A DNA stretch of 64,000 nucleotides from Peltaster fructicola (taxonomy: Eukaryota > Ascomycota > Dothideomycetes). The position numbers and the translations under genes are program-made. Positions 10,829 through 22,259 of the stretch are shown piece by piece (within the stretch, counting starts at the first letter, position 1; every line of letters begins with the position of its first letter). The notes below the pieces were generated by a model. That model did no database searches. It was not told where the DNA came from and was given only the letters and a program-made list of their open reading frames with translations. The DNA lies in contig CP051139.1 in the NCBI GenBank assembly GCA_001592805.2, positions 620,001 to 684,000 on the forward strand. The letters run 5' to 3'.

Positions 10829-12221
10829 ATGGCAAAAGCAGCAGAGAGAGTCGGCGCGATCGCAGACCAGCTCCAACCATCAGCTGCCAAGACCGACCTC
10901 GAACGACACATCGCGGCCGCTGTGGAATCCTCAGAGCTACCACAATGTGTGGTATTTGCAACCAACAAGAATGGTATGTGTATCCCTGTTGAAGGACAAA
11001 GCAGGCTGACCACTCCGAAGGCACATTCTTCAAGTACCATGCTGGGTTCGTGTCTAAGCATCCTGGTGCACGACCGGTAAAGGAAGACGACATCTTCCAG
11101 CTTGCTTCACAGACAAAGCTTGTCACCTCGATAGCAGCGCTTCAACTGGTAGAGCGTGGCATGATCAAGCTCGACGACAACGTTGAGCACCTCATACCAG
11201 AACTTGCAGCACAGCCGATACTTACAGGCTTCGATGACGATGACAAGCCTATCACGAAGAAACGCCAGAACACTATCACTTTGAGGTGAGACCAAAGAAG
11301 ACTCGCATCAATAGTCAAGACTAAACCTCGATATAGGATACTCCTCACGCATACTGCAGGCTGTACTTACGATGGTGTCGACCCCTTAATCATGCAATGG
11401 CGAGACTACCACGATCAGGGACCATCTAAAGCTGGCACGATCGCTGAACGCTTTGGTTTCCCACTGCTCTACGAGCCAGGCACAAAGTGGTCATATGGCT
11501 CAGCAATCGACTGGGCAGGACTCGTCCTGATGCGGCTCACCAACAAGTCTCTGGAGGAAATATTCAATGAAAACATCTTCCGACCACTCGGCATCAAGGA
11601 TGCTACCTTCTTCCTCGAAACACGACCGGACATGGCAGCACGGATGTGCAAGATCTCATTCCGTAATGAGGATGGCGGTCTGGACCCATACGACCTCTCG
11701 AACATCAACGATGGCGCCACAGAATGCTTCGGCGGACAAGGTATGTACGCCAGCATGTCTGAGTACGTCAAGATCCTACACAGTATCGTCAAGGATGACG
11801 GCAAGCTGCTCAAGCCTGAGACCAGGAAGATTATGTTCGAACCACAACTGAACGAGAACCTTGAGAAGTCATTAAAGCATGTCATGCGAGGGCCGACTGG
11901 TGCTTACTTCGTTGGAGAATACGATCTTAATCTTCCGGCAAACTGGGGCATTGGTGGTCTGCTGTTCATGGCAGACGATGCAGGACGACGAAAGAAGTAT
12001 ACACTCCAGTGGAGTGGCATGCCGAACACATACTGGGTAAGATAGTAGTGGAGTATTGTCTCTCACGGTGCGCTGACTTCCATTAGATCATCGATCCGAC
12101 TGCTGAGCTTGCTCTCGTCTTCGGCACACAAGTTCTCATGCCGGGCGACAGGACAGTTGCCAAGAACATCACAGCAGTCGAGAAGGGCGTCTACAAGATC
12201 GCAGGCGTTCACATGCCCTGA
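10829..12221 (+). CDS. Serine hydrolase of the beta-lactamase/transpeptidase fold
   Basis: Member of the class C beta-lactamase-like family (esterases, transesterases such as LovD, D-aminopeptidases). Four exons (10829-10973, 11021-11285, 11337-12036, 12087-12221) with introns of 47, 51 and 50 nt encode 414 residues. The catalytic SxxK motif is SQTK in FQLASQTKLVTSIAAL; the Tyr motif is YGS in KWSYGSAIDWAG. Other family markers are LLTHTAGCTYD, FRPLGIKDATF, GGQGMYASMSEY and the C-terminal WGIGG strand region. There is no signal peptide, so it is probably cytosolic. The substrate is unknown. No biosynthetic cluster genes surround it, so a role in secondary metabolism is not supported by context. 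Confidence 0.9.
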
Positions 12222-12562
12222 TACTGACAATACTGAACGGCTGCGCACTCTCAGACATCGACATACAGAGTTTGCAACATTAGCATTGGAGACATGAGAA
12301 GAAGAGGGTCTCGCTTGACCTGTGGAAGAGGTCGTTCCTTACAGCATCAACGTAAGCCTGCGAGTACATCTTTATGAGAAGGCCTATATGCCGTTGCTTG
12401 ATTTGAGTATACTACCACACTGTACATCCAGCAACACTGATCTGCCAAGGTCAAGTTGATCGTTCTTCTTCGTAGCAGATGGGTGGAGTGTGCGATTACT
12501 GCATGTATACTGGCATTATAAATTTACAGGATATTTGCATCGACCGCAGAAGAGCTTCGACA
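12222..12562. other. Convergent 3' intergenic region
   Basis: About 340 bp between the stops of two convergent genes; it should hold both 3' ends. Nothing else seen. Confidence 0.4.
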
Positions 12563-13510
12563 TCATGTTGTCCAAGACTTAGCAGTCTCCTGAACGAAGT
12601 CCTTATAATCTCTGGGAGGTCGTCCCAAGCACTTCACCTGCTTATTATAGTCCTCATCCGTCATGCTAAATCCATGTACCGAGAAGTCCTCATACATCAG
12701 TCTCAGGTCTCGTCCCCATGCTGCTGCATCAGGTCCGTATTGTCCACCTTGGGCTTTCTGGATGAAGTCGTCCTCGAAGCGTTGAAAGCTCTTCTCGTTT
12801 GCTGGCAATATCTTCACGTCTTTACCAATGGCTTGCGTCCATAGTTCCGCGATTTCCGTGCCGGTGTACTTGTGCTGCGAGCCGACCATGATCTTTTGTC
12901 CAGCCCATGTATCGTGGTCAATGATAGCGTTACGCGCAGCCAGGGCGATGTCCTCTGTTGAGACCCTCGACACTCCTGCTTCGCCAAGTGGTTCATCAAA
13001 CAAGCCGTTGAGGATGGACTGCTTGCTTCGAAGGTCGTTGTCCCAGAACAAGGTCGGTCCAAGTCTGACTGTCGTCCACGGGTAAGTTGTGTGACGGAGT
13101 TTCCTTTCGATGAACGTCTTGACAAGAACGTGCATGGCTGATTGTGCTTCCATTGCCTTGGGAAATCCCTGATCAGAGACGTAGTCGCCACAGCCTGAGA
13201 GGTAGACTAAACGCTTGACACCGGTACGCTGCATGACATCGAAGACGTTGAGTGTGACCATAAGCTCGCTTGTGCCTGTCAAGCAGAGGAAGATTGTGTC
13301 GACAGAGTGCTTGGTGATGATATCTGTGAGCCATTGCGGATTCATGAGACTACCTTCTTCAACCGCAACGTCCTGGCCTGGATAGCTTGCTCGTAGTCGA
13401 GAAGCATTTGAAGTTGGAAGCACGACTTTGACATTGTCTTTGAGAAGCTGTGGAATCAATTGAGAGCCGATGTGGCCTGCTGCTGCGGTAACGAGAACTG
13501 ATTGTGCCAT
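12563..13510 (-). CDS. NmrA-like/atypical SDR NAD(P)-binding protein
   Basis: Single-exon protein of 315 residues. It begins MAQSVLVTAAAGHIGSQLIP, a Rossmann fold with a GxxGxxG-like motif (TAAAGHIG) as in NmrA and quinone-oxidoreductase-like atypical SDRs. Later markers are VDTIFLCLTGT, VKRLVYLSGCGDY, TTVRLGPTLFWDN and VSTEDIALAARNAI, the last two typical of the NmrA/HSCARG and azoreductase group. The classical YxxxK catalytic pair is not evident, so it may be a redox sensor or a reductase. The C-terminal FSMTDEDYNKQVKCLGRPPRDYKDFV resembles fungal NmrA-like members. No link to nitrogen control can be claimed from sequence alone. Confidence 0.88.
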   Translation of the reverse strand: MAQSVLVTAAAGHIGSQLIPQLLKDNVKVVLPTSNASRLRASYPGQDVAVEEGSLMNPQWLTDIITKHSVDTIFLCLTGTSELMVTLNVFDVMQRTGVKRLVYLSGCGDYVSDQGFPKAMEAQSAMHVLVKTFIERKLRHTTYPWTTVRLGPTLFWDNDLRSKQSILNGLFDEPLGEAGVSRVSTEDIALAARNAIIDHDTWAGQKIMVGSQHKYTGTEIAELWTQAIGKDVKILPANEKSFQRFEDDFIQKAQGGQYGPDAAAWGRDLRLMYEDFSVHGFSMTDEDYNKQVKCLGRPPRDYKDFVQETAKSWTT

Positions 13511-13927
13511 GCTGATGCTAGGATGACAATGAGACGATGAGAGGATGAAGCCTACCTTGGTACATGACCGCTGTCTTCTTATAGAGCTCGATCAGTCGAG
13601 CCATTGTGGTAGTCGGACAATTCGGCGCATCGTTGATCTGTCATTCAGCGAAAGTCGATTGTGTTGTGTCCTCATCCACATGTTCGGTCCGATGTTTTGC
13701 TGACTTCAGCTCTCGGGTGAACTGCTCTGCACATCATGGGGTGACACTTGTTGCATCATACTTACAGCCATCGGTGCGACGAGATCTGGGAGGGAGATGA
13801 AGAGGATATCTCGCTAGAAAAGGACTGAGGTGGAATCGTATATCAAGCAGATTACTCCTAGTTAAGAACGCTACAAATGCAAGATCGACCGTTCCTATGC
13901 CGCATTTCATTATTCTCAAACTATCCC
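13511..13927. other. Intergenic, about 420 bp
   Basis: Promoter of the NmrA-like gene and 3' UTR of acetyl-CoA carboxylase. No motif recognised. Confidence 0.4.
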
Positions 13928-16900
13928 CTATGCCTTTGAAAGACGTCGAAGGACTTCCTCCTTCTCTGCAACAGGCAGCATGCTGAGCACTTGCGCCACA
14001 CCAGCAAGACCACCCTCCTTGTTACTGCGCAGCAGCGAAGCCACGTCGTATGCAACAGCCTCTGTCTTGAGCTTCTCGATCTTGTCCTGGATCATCTTGC
14101 GGTTCTCCTCGTACCAGACCGCTGCGTTCATGTCGTCAGTGCCGAACTTTGGCAGGCCGGACCATGCTTCCAGCGTGCGAAGGCTGGCTTGTCTGTTGTG
14201 GAGATCCTTGGGGCTTGCGGCAGCCATTCGCTTGAGGACGTACTCCTCATTCAATCTTCGGCGCAGACGCCAGTAGAAGAATCGTCGAGCCTGTGACCAT
14301 GAAAGACCCATGCGGATGGTGTCCTTCGCCTTCATGCGGCCTGCACGGTCGTGCAGATCTGAGTATTGCAGAGCGATCTGAAGGTAGACTGGCAGGAGGA
14401 GGTTCTCCCGCTCGGTCATCTGAGCCTTGATCTTTGCCGCCTGCTCCGGTGACAAGGACTTGTCCAATGAACGTCGCTTGAGTTCGCCGTATGCTGGATC
14501 CAGGCGTGCCATCGTTTCGAGCTGCTTCTCCTTGCGGTACTTGATGCCAACAATACCTTCAGGCTCAAGGACACCACCACGAGCATCCTCGTCAGCGTAC
14601 ATCTCCATGAACTGAGGGTTGATGGTAGGATCGACAACGACCTGCGAGAAGGGTTAGCGAAAGCTTTGCAGGCACTTCGATGTTCAACTTACCCATGAAC
14701 CACCACGAAGCTCGCCGAATGGTGGGATGTAGACGAATACCGGTTGCTCGTACTTGGTGAGAGCATCTACGATGTACGATCCGTACTTCAGCACTTCGTT
14801 GTACATATCACGCTGACCACCAGAGAAACCTCGCCAGTTGGCAAGAATCATCAATGGGAGCTGCTCTCCGTTGTTGAAGTCGCGAATGGCCTGTGCAGTC
14901 TTGAAGGCACTGTTAGGGTACCAGACACCACCAGCTTCCTGCACAACCTGTTCGATCGAGGCAGGGTTAGCTGGGTCTGCTGGTGAGACATTCTCGACAG
15001 TGCGGGTCTCAACACCAATGACACCAATTGGTATGCCGCCAAGACGGGCACGACCGACAACGACAGTTCGTGCCCAACCACTGAGTGCTTCCTCGAAAGA
15101 TCCCTTGTCGAACAGACCAGTCAGGAAGCCAGCATCAGTCTGCTGACCAGCGATGAGGTGTCGGACATCGTAAGGTGTCCTGCCTGATGGGGAGAAAGTG
15201 ACATCACGATCCCATGTGTCAGCAGATGGTGAGATAGGCACTGGGTTGCCCTTCTTGTCTGGCACGAATGACAGCCACTTGACAATCTTAGAGACACCCT
15301 CGAAATCGTCCTGAGCAGTCATGTGCGAGACACCGTTCTTGTACATGATCTGAGTGCCACCAAGCTGCAAGTTGGAAGTGTACACCTCACGACCAAGCAG
15401 CTTGTTCAGAGCTGGTGCACCAGTCAGGATGATTGGCTGGCCTTCGATCTGGATGGCACGCTGGCCAAGTCGCACGAGGTAAGCGCCAATTCCAACGGAG
15501 CGGCAGGTAACGAGAGTGATGGTGAAAATGTCCTCGTAGGCACGAGAAGTCTCACCGGCGATGAGACCAGAGCCCTTGAGACACTCAACACCGAGACCCT
15601 CTTCGGCACCAACGATAGTAGTGATGACGTGACGAGTCTGGCCGTCAACCTTGACCTCCTTGGTGATGACGGACTTGATGGCACCATCTTCGAAACGAGC
15701 CTTCTTCTCCTCGGTCAGGTAGAGGTAGTCGAAGCCAGCTTCTGGCTTGGATGGGTCTTTCCATGCCACTGAGAAGTGTGGAATGAGCTCTTCAGCCATG
15801 CCGATACGAGCACCAGAGTTGGCGGACAGGTAAATGCGAGGAATGCCAAGCTTACGAGCAAGCTCGGAGCACTTGTGGAAGAACTTGTCTTCCAGAGGAC
15901 CAAATGAACCAATCTTGAAAGTGATGTCGTTGGCGATGATGATGAAGCTTCGACCTCGTGGGTACTCTGGTGTCCTGGCAGTGACCTTCCATCCGACCAT
16001 ACCAATGTTGTTCGTGCCTGGCTCGCGATTGACCTCGGCGAGGCTGTCAGAGTCGTCGAGAACAAGCTCCTTGTACTCAATGCACTCTCCCTTTGGTGGC
16101 TGCTTGGTTTTAAGCGATGGGTGTTGTGCAGTAATTGCATTCCAGCTGTTTTCGATAGCTTGACGGAACAGCTCGGGGAAGTCGTAGACAAATTGTGTGC
16201 CCATGATGTGTGCCTTGTATCGCTTTGGCTGGAGAGCGCCCTTGTTCTCGTATGGAGTAGCGACTGGTCGCAAGTGCATTGGGCCGATCTTCTGTGTGCC
16301 ACCAATGCTGTGGAAGAGCCACTCGTTGCCCTTGTCTGACTTGCGCTCCTCGTACATGTCGACCTCGACGATGTAGCCGACGTTGTTAGTGATGATAACA
16401 CGCACGGGGTACGGTGCACCAGTCTTTGCATCTGTGCACACAATGCGGATCTCAACACCAGTAACTCGGAGCTTCCAAGCACGGCTGCCAAAGCGGTCAA
16501 GGAAAGGAGCGAGTGCTTCTTCAACCTGCTTTGGCTCCAGCGGGAACATGGCCGAGAAGTTGATGAAGACGTGGTTCATGTCGGAGTTGTTGTTACCAAC
16601 GATCTCCATAGCATCGAGGATGTCATTCATGAGACGGTCAGTCTCAGACAGCATGTACTCAACAGTTGGGATGTCCTCTTGCAAATGTCCAGGTCGCACA
16701 ACTGCTCGGGTGAAGTAGCGCTTGTCGTTGTCTGTGTTCTTTCCATATGCTTCGTACATGTGGATGTTGCGGTTTTCTGTGAACACAGGCTTGACATGGA
16801 ACTTCGAGAGACGTCCAAGCTCAAGCTGGAAGGCCAAAGCAGGCTCGTTGTGACGAATAGTGGTGTCTTCTTCGTAGACAGGACCACGGAAGGTGTAGTA

Positions 16901-19900
16901 TCCTGGGTACGTGCCATCCTTGTGACCGCAGATGAAAGTCAGACGGCGAACCTTGTGAGCGATCAGCTCTTCTTTGAAGTCTTGAATGATTAGCACAAGT
17001 CTGGCGAGAATCTCGTTGTCATCGATGCTCTCGGAGTCACGAATTGCAACGTTGCACACAGCTGTCAATTCGTCGTCGATAGAAGCTGCAGCTTGAGGTA
17101 CCCTCTTGCGAGCGAGGTCAACACTCAGTGTATCGACTCTGCCACCAATGCTTGGTCTAGCAGACCTGCTGCCAGAGGTAGGGAATGCTTCGAGTACTCT
17201 GTTGAGGCTCTCTTCGATGTCGTCGATGTACTGCACTGGAACGACAGCACCTCGTCGGGTTGGCTCGCCAAGCTCAGTCTGCCTGGCCAAGTAGCTCAAG
17301 TCACTAACGGAGTGGATACGTGAAAAGCCGTCCAATGGAGTGCGTGGTGTACCTGGAGTCGCTGGTAGGGAGGACTCGACAGGCAGACCAAACTCAGATG
17401 CGCCGACCTTTCGCAACGCGAAGTCCCATGCGAGAACATATGGGCCATCAGACTCAGTCAAGTAGTCGATGTGCTTCAGCTGGTAAGCTCTGTATGCACG
17501 TCGAGTGTACACTTCCAGAGCAGCCAGCGAAACCCATGGGTCCTGGTGGACGAAGAACTGTGGCAGGACATCAAAGACAGTGTACTTCGAGTCAACCACT
17601 TCCTTGATCACATCAAAGTTCGGCTCACGGTGTGCAAGACCAGCCTCACCGTAGCGAGACTCAAGCACGGCACTGCGCAAGATGTGCTCCATCTGTGAGG
17701 TTCGCTCCTCCAAGGAAGGCATTGCGCACTGAATAAGGACTTCACGAGCCTTGAGTGAGACCTTGGCTGTAGGACGTCCTTCGAGCTCGGCGAGTCGTGC
17801 AAGAGATGGCTTGAAGTACTTGGCCACATTGCCAACACCTGGCAGGTTTGGCTTGTAGTGTTCAAGGGCCTCGACAATGAGGTTGTTCTTGGCGCTGACT
17901 CGAGTGTGGGAGAGCACTGTCTGAACCACAGAAATGACCTTGTCCTTGTTGGCATCACGAAGAGCAAGGATCACTTCCTCATCACGGGTCTGTCGTCCGG
18001 CGAAGAGGCTCTCGACAGCGTAGTACTGCTCAAAGAGCTTGATGATGGTCTCGAACTCGTGTGCCTTGAGTCCATCGTTGTATCGTACCATGATGTCCAG
18101 GAGAGGTGACAGACCAGAACGAAGTAATGCTGCGTCACCTGCGGACTCTGTGTTCTCCTCGAGGAATCGAGCGAAAGCCTTCTGCAATTGCTTGGCTGGG
18201 AATTCACCGCCACGGCCGTGTGCTCGCTCGATGATCTGCTCGAAAGCAGTGTCGAGCTTCTGTGGCATACGAGAGTGTAGAGCGGATGCCTGAGCGTTCC
18301 ACTCACCGTACGGGAGCTCTGGATCGCGGAGCACGCTAATCAGCTCTTTGAGTGTCTGCTTCATGATCATCGAGTTGTCGTATCCCGCCAGAATGTGTTG
18401 TAGCACAGCGCTAAGGTATGCGAATCGCTGAGGTGGCCTGTTACCGATCACGACTGGAGGTCCGAGGTCTGGCAAGTGCTCAGTGAAAAGCTGTGCCGAC
18501 TTGACCTTGCTTGGGTCGTCCAAAGACAAGACACCAAGGACGTCACCAGCCTCGAGAGTCGATCCTGGCTGCTTGATGAGGTTGACAAGACCATCTTCCT
18601 GGGCAATGAGAGGCATATACATCTTCATGACCTCGACTTCTGCGAATGCTTGTCCCTTTGTGACGTGCTCACCATTCTCGACGGTGTACTTGACGAGCTT
18701 TCCAGGTGATGGTGTGCGGAGCTGTGTTGGATCGTTCTCCTGCTCGAGAAGACAAGTCTTGCTATCAACTGACATGCGGATAGCTCCGACCTCCTCCTTC
18801 CAGTAGACGCTGTGTGAGCGAGCGCCGAGAAGGACGAGAAGACCACCGTCAGACAGTGGTCGAACACCAACGAGCGTCCTGCTGCCGTTGATGAACAATG
18901 TGAAGCTGTCGCTGCTCGATCGAGTGACGGTGAACTTGTACTTCATGCCCTCGTAGATGAACTCAATCGGGAAGACCGTCTTGAGAATGTCCTTGCTTGG
19001 CACTTGACCCTTCTCGAGACCGAGCTTGTACTCGCCCATGCAGATCTCGCTTGCCACATGTGCCTTAGTAACAGCACCGCACACGACCGCGATCATGCGA
19101 TCTGGACGCTCTGCTGTCAACCTCTTGCTGATGAGCTCATCAAGCCAGCCAGTAGTGATCGTGTTGTCCTCGAAAGCTGGGGTCTCTAGCAGCTTGATCA
19201 AGTACTCGACTGTTGTCCTGAAGTCTCCACGAATGCTCAGCTCTTTCAGTGCAACAACCATGTGCTTCCTCGATGCCTGTCGGTTCTCGCCGTACGCGAA
19301 GATGTGGCCGAATTGCGAGTCGGAGAAGTTGTGAATTGAGGACGCAGCTCCCACAGAGAAGTATCCCCATACGTTCGAGCTGGAACGGAAGTTGAGTTCG
19401 TGCATGGTACCTGATGAAGGCTTGAAGCCCTCACCCGGATCTTCGGAGGTGATTCGACAGGCTGTGCAGTGTCCCTTTGGATGTGGACGTCGCTGTGCGA
19501 GTGCTGAGTCCTCCTTCTCGAAGTTGAAGTCAATGCCTGTTGCTTGACGAGGATCCGCACCGTAGAGCAAGCGAATGTCACGGATGCGGTGGAGAGAATA
19601 CCATAGCAACCTGGAGCTGAGCAGCTGGCAAGTTGACACCTGAGACCATCTCAGTGGTTGGGTGCTCGACCTGAAGACGAGGGTTAAGTTCGAGGAAGTA
19701 GAACTTGTCGTCTGAGTGAGAGTAGAGATACTCGACAGTACCAGCTGAGACATATCCGACCAGCTTACCTAGAGAGACAGCAGCCTTCTCCATCTTCTGA
19801 AAGGTCTTCTGGTTTGCAATTGTGACTGGCGCCTCCTCGATGATCTTCTGATGTCTTCGCTGAACCGAACAGTCACGACCAAAGATGGAGATGTTCTGAC

Positions 19901-20906
19901 CGTACTGATCAGCCAGAAGCTGGACTTCTAAGTGACGAGCGTTGCCAGCCAGCTTCATGATAAAGATGGGCGATCCAGGTATCTCACTTGCGGCAGCCTT
20001 GTATAGCGCCGCAAAGGTCTCCTCGTTCTCAACCTTTCGGATACCCTTTCCACCACCTCCTTCTGAAGCCTTGACCATGACTGGGAAGCCAATCTTCTTC
20101 GCTGCAGCCAGGCCTTCTTCGGGCGATCGAACGCAGCACTTCTCGTATACGTGATCCTCGACTGTGACGATTCCGTCGGAGCCGACCTTGACTTCGTCGA
20201 CGCCTGTGCCAGACCATGGGATACATGGCACATCTGCGTGCTGTGCGACAATAGTGGAGGAGATCTTGTCACCAAGAGATCGCATGGCGGATCCTGGCGG
20301 TCCAATGAAGACAATCTTCTTCGGCGATGCTGCGAGCGACTCTGGGAGCTTTGGGTTCTCGGATGCGTGACCCCTGCGTGTGTCAGTGTTGTCTACTTAA
20401 TATGCTCCTCTTCGCTCACCATCCTGCCCAAACTGCGTGGACATTCATACGCTCTGCAATATCCACGATGAGCTCGACGTTGGCGTAGTTGTTGTTATTC
20501 GTTCCTCCCGGCACCTCGACATATTGGTCTGCCATTCGGATGTAGTCTGCGTTTGCGGCCAAATCTTCTGGCGTTGCCATCACAGTGAACTGAATGGCGC
20601 GCTCATCATTGTATGTCTCGTAGGCCCATTTGCGGACAGACCTGATCTCCTTGACCGCTGCAATACCGTTGTTGGCGATGAGCACCTGGAAATCGTCAGC
20701 TTTTGCTTGTACAGTCAACTTCTGCCAATGCTTACACTTGTGATGACTGTGTGACCATCGTGAGCTGCTACGAAGTCTTTCACAATGCTTGGTGGTGCCT
20801 TGGAGAGCTCGTTTCCTCCAATAAAGTGCTCTGGTACCTGTGGCACCTGGCTATGGCCATTGACGCCATTAGCCTGGGCAGCAGCTCCTCTTCCTGCACT
20901 CGCCAT
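13928..20906 (-). CDS. ACC1: Acetyl-CoA carboxylase, reading frame broken once
   Basis: Multidomain biotin enzyme that makes malonyl-CoA for fatty acid synthesis. Exons are 20736-20906, 20420-20685, 14693-20373 and 13928-14641, with introns of 50, 46 and 51 nt. In order: biotin carboxylase ([39 protein letters not shown]); biotinyl carrier with the lysine in EVMKMYMPL; the long central region; carboxyltransferase ([49 protein letters not shown]). Expected length is about 2,277 residues, normal for fungi. Near 19595-19601, between QLQVAM and LHRIRDIR, the sequence is 2 nt short of the conserved GIP codons and the frame changes; the four exons sum to 6,832 nt, two short of a multiple of three. 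No intron can explain it. The start at 20906 (MASAGRG) is family-like, but the frame stays open to an ATG at 20999. Confidence 0.96.
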
Positions 20907-20999
20907 GATTGCAGTGAGAAAGAGTGTGCTAGTGAGGGTGAAAGTAAGAAGGAGACTTCGCCCAAGCAAGTGTTTCGACGTATATCTAATATGGAGCAA
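20907..20999 (-). other. In-frame upstream leader of ACC1, presequence-like
   Basis: Thirty-one codons from an ATG at 20999 read straight into the ACC1 start without a stop. The encoded peptide has Arg, Lys and His but no acidic residue in its first half (MLHIRYTSKHLLGRS), then a hydroxylated hydrophobic run, as in mitochondrial presequences. It may instead be plain 5' UTR. Whether it is translated cannot be decided from sequence. Confidence 0.4.
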
Positions 21000-22259
21000 G
21001 CACTTGTGCGGCTTTGCTGATCTATCGGCTCTCCACGCCCAATGAAGATTATGGCCCTGTTCGGGCTCTGCGTTCGGTGACCGAGGATTGGTGCTTGTGG
21101 CGTCCTATTCAGCTCGTGCTGTAGATGTGAAGTGATGAGAGAAGCTGGGAGACGCTTCTTCGAGAAGTGTTGAGAGAAAGTCGTTTAGACAGGATATTAG
21201 GCGTGATGTAATCGCTCGTCCTCGCGTGGAACGGTAGATGCGTGACCTTCTTCCCCAGACCCAAGAAAATGTTGTGAATGGCAAGAAGGGGGCTACTGTA
21301 TGTCTATCGAGGACGACGAGTGAAGGACAAGAGACGAAGAGGTTTTCCGCGCGAGCGAGGGAGTCTTCGGACTTTCTATATGAGATCTCGTTTACTCTCT
21401 ATCTCTGCCAGAGCATCACTATTCAATGAAATGATTGCCGATGACTTGGCCCAGCAACGACTTTCGATGGCCGTTGAGCTGGTCGAGCTAAACCGGAAGG
21501 AGGTTTTTACGGACAAGGAGGAGGGTTGACAGGGACTCATCAATACTCCTACATGCACCCGATGAGATCAATGCCCACCGCTCGTACCTGGTCTTTTGGT
21601 GCATTCCTAGACTTGCCGGACTGCAGCCCGCATACGCTGACATGCGAGCAGCCGCAGGAGGACAAGTTGAGATGCGGTTGTCGGCGATTTGGTTGGTATG
21701 ATCGGATGGCGTTTGGTGGGACACCCTTGTCGATATTTTAGTATGGAGCTGAGGACTATACAATACGACACGGATAGCTGGGACAGATGGAGACAGGTGC
21801 TGCCGCTGGATCCTCAGCGCAGCCTATTGTGCTGCATCGACTGCTCAACCAGCCGGTACTGATGTACACGCTCATCCTGTACACACTCTATACCACATCC
21901 TGCTCGGTCTTGGCTTCACATAGTCGCTTGTCATGATGAAGAAGCATAGACCGCAGATCTCTATCTCATTCGCGCCATCGACGCACATCCGAAAGTTTCT
22001 GCTAATTTAAGCATGACTTCGTCGAACCTAGATGATCTTCATGAACGCAACCGTCAGATATCTCCTATCGATGCCGTCGACGATGTTACCATTCGGGACG
22101 AGAAGAAGGATTGCAGGGGACCGGCTCTCCGTGTCATCACCGTGTCATCGAGTCAGGTCATCGGGAGCATGATGATATCGTGGAATATGCGTGAATGTTT
22201 ATCTCGTGATCTTGGCTGCTGCAAGGCTGAACCCTGTGTGTGTGTGTGCTTCGTGTTCA
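21000..22259. other. Intergenic, about 1.3 kb, ACC1 upstream region
   Basis: Holds the ACC1 promoter and the NudE 3' UTR. A short TG dinucleotide run lies at 22235-22248. Small frames here have no family motifs. Nothing else recognised. Confidence 0.45.
22235..22248. repeat. TG dinucleotide run
   Basis: Seven TG units just beyond the 3' end of the NudE gene. A minor microsatellite. Confidence 0.8.

Noticed and set aside
10829-13510. Idea that the beta-lactamase-fold and NmrA-like genes form a metabolite cluster
   Set aside because: They are convergent, and no synthase, transporter or cluster regulator lies nearby.
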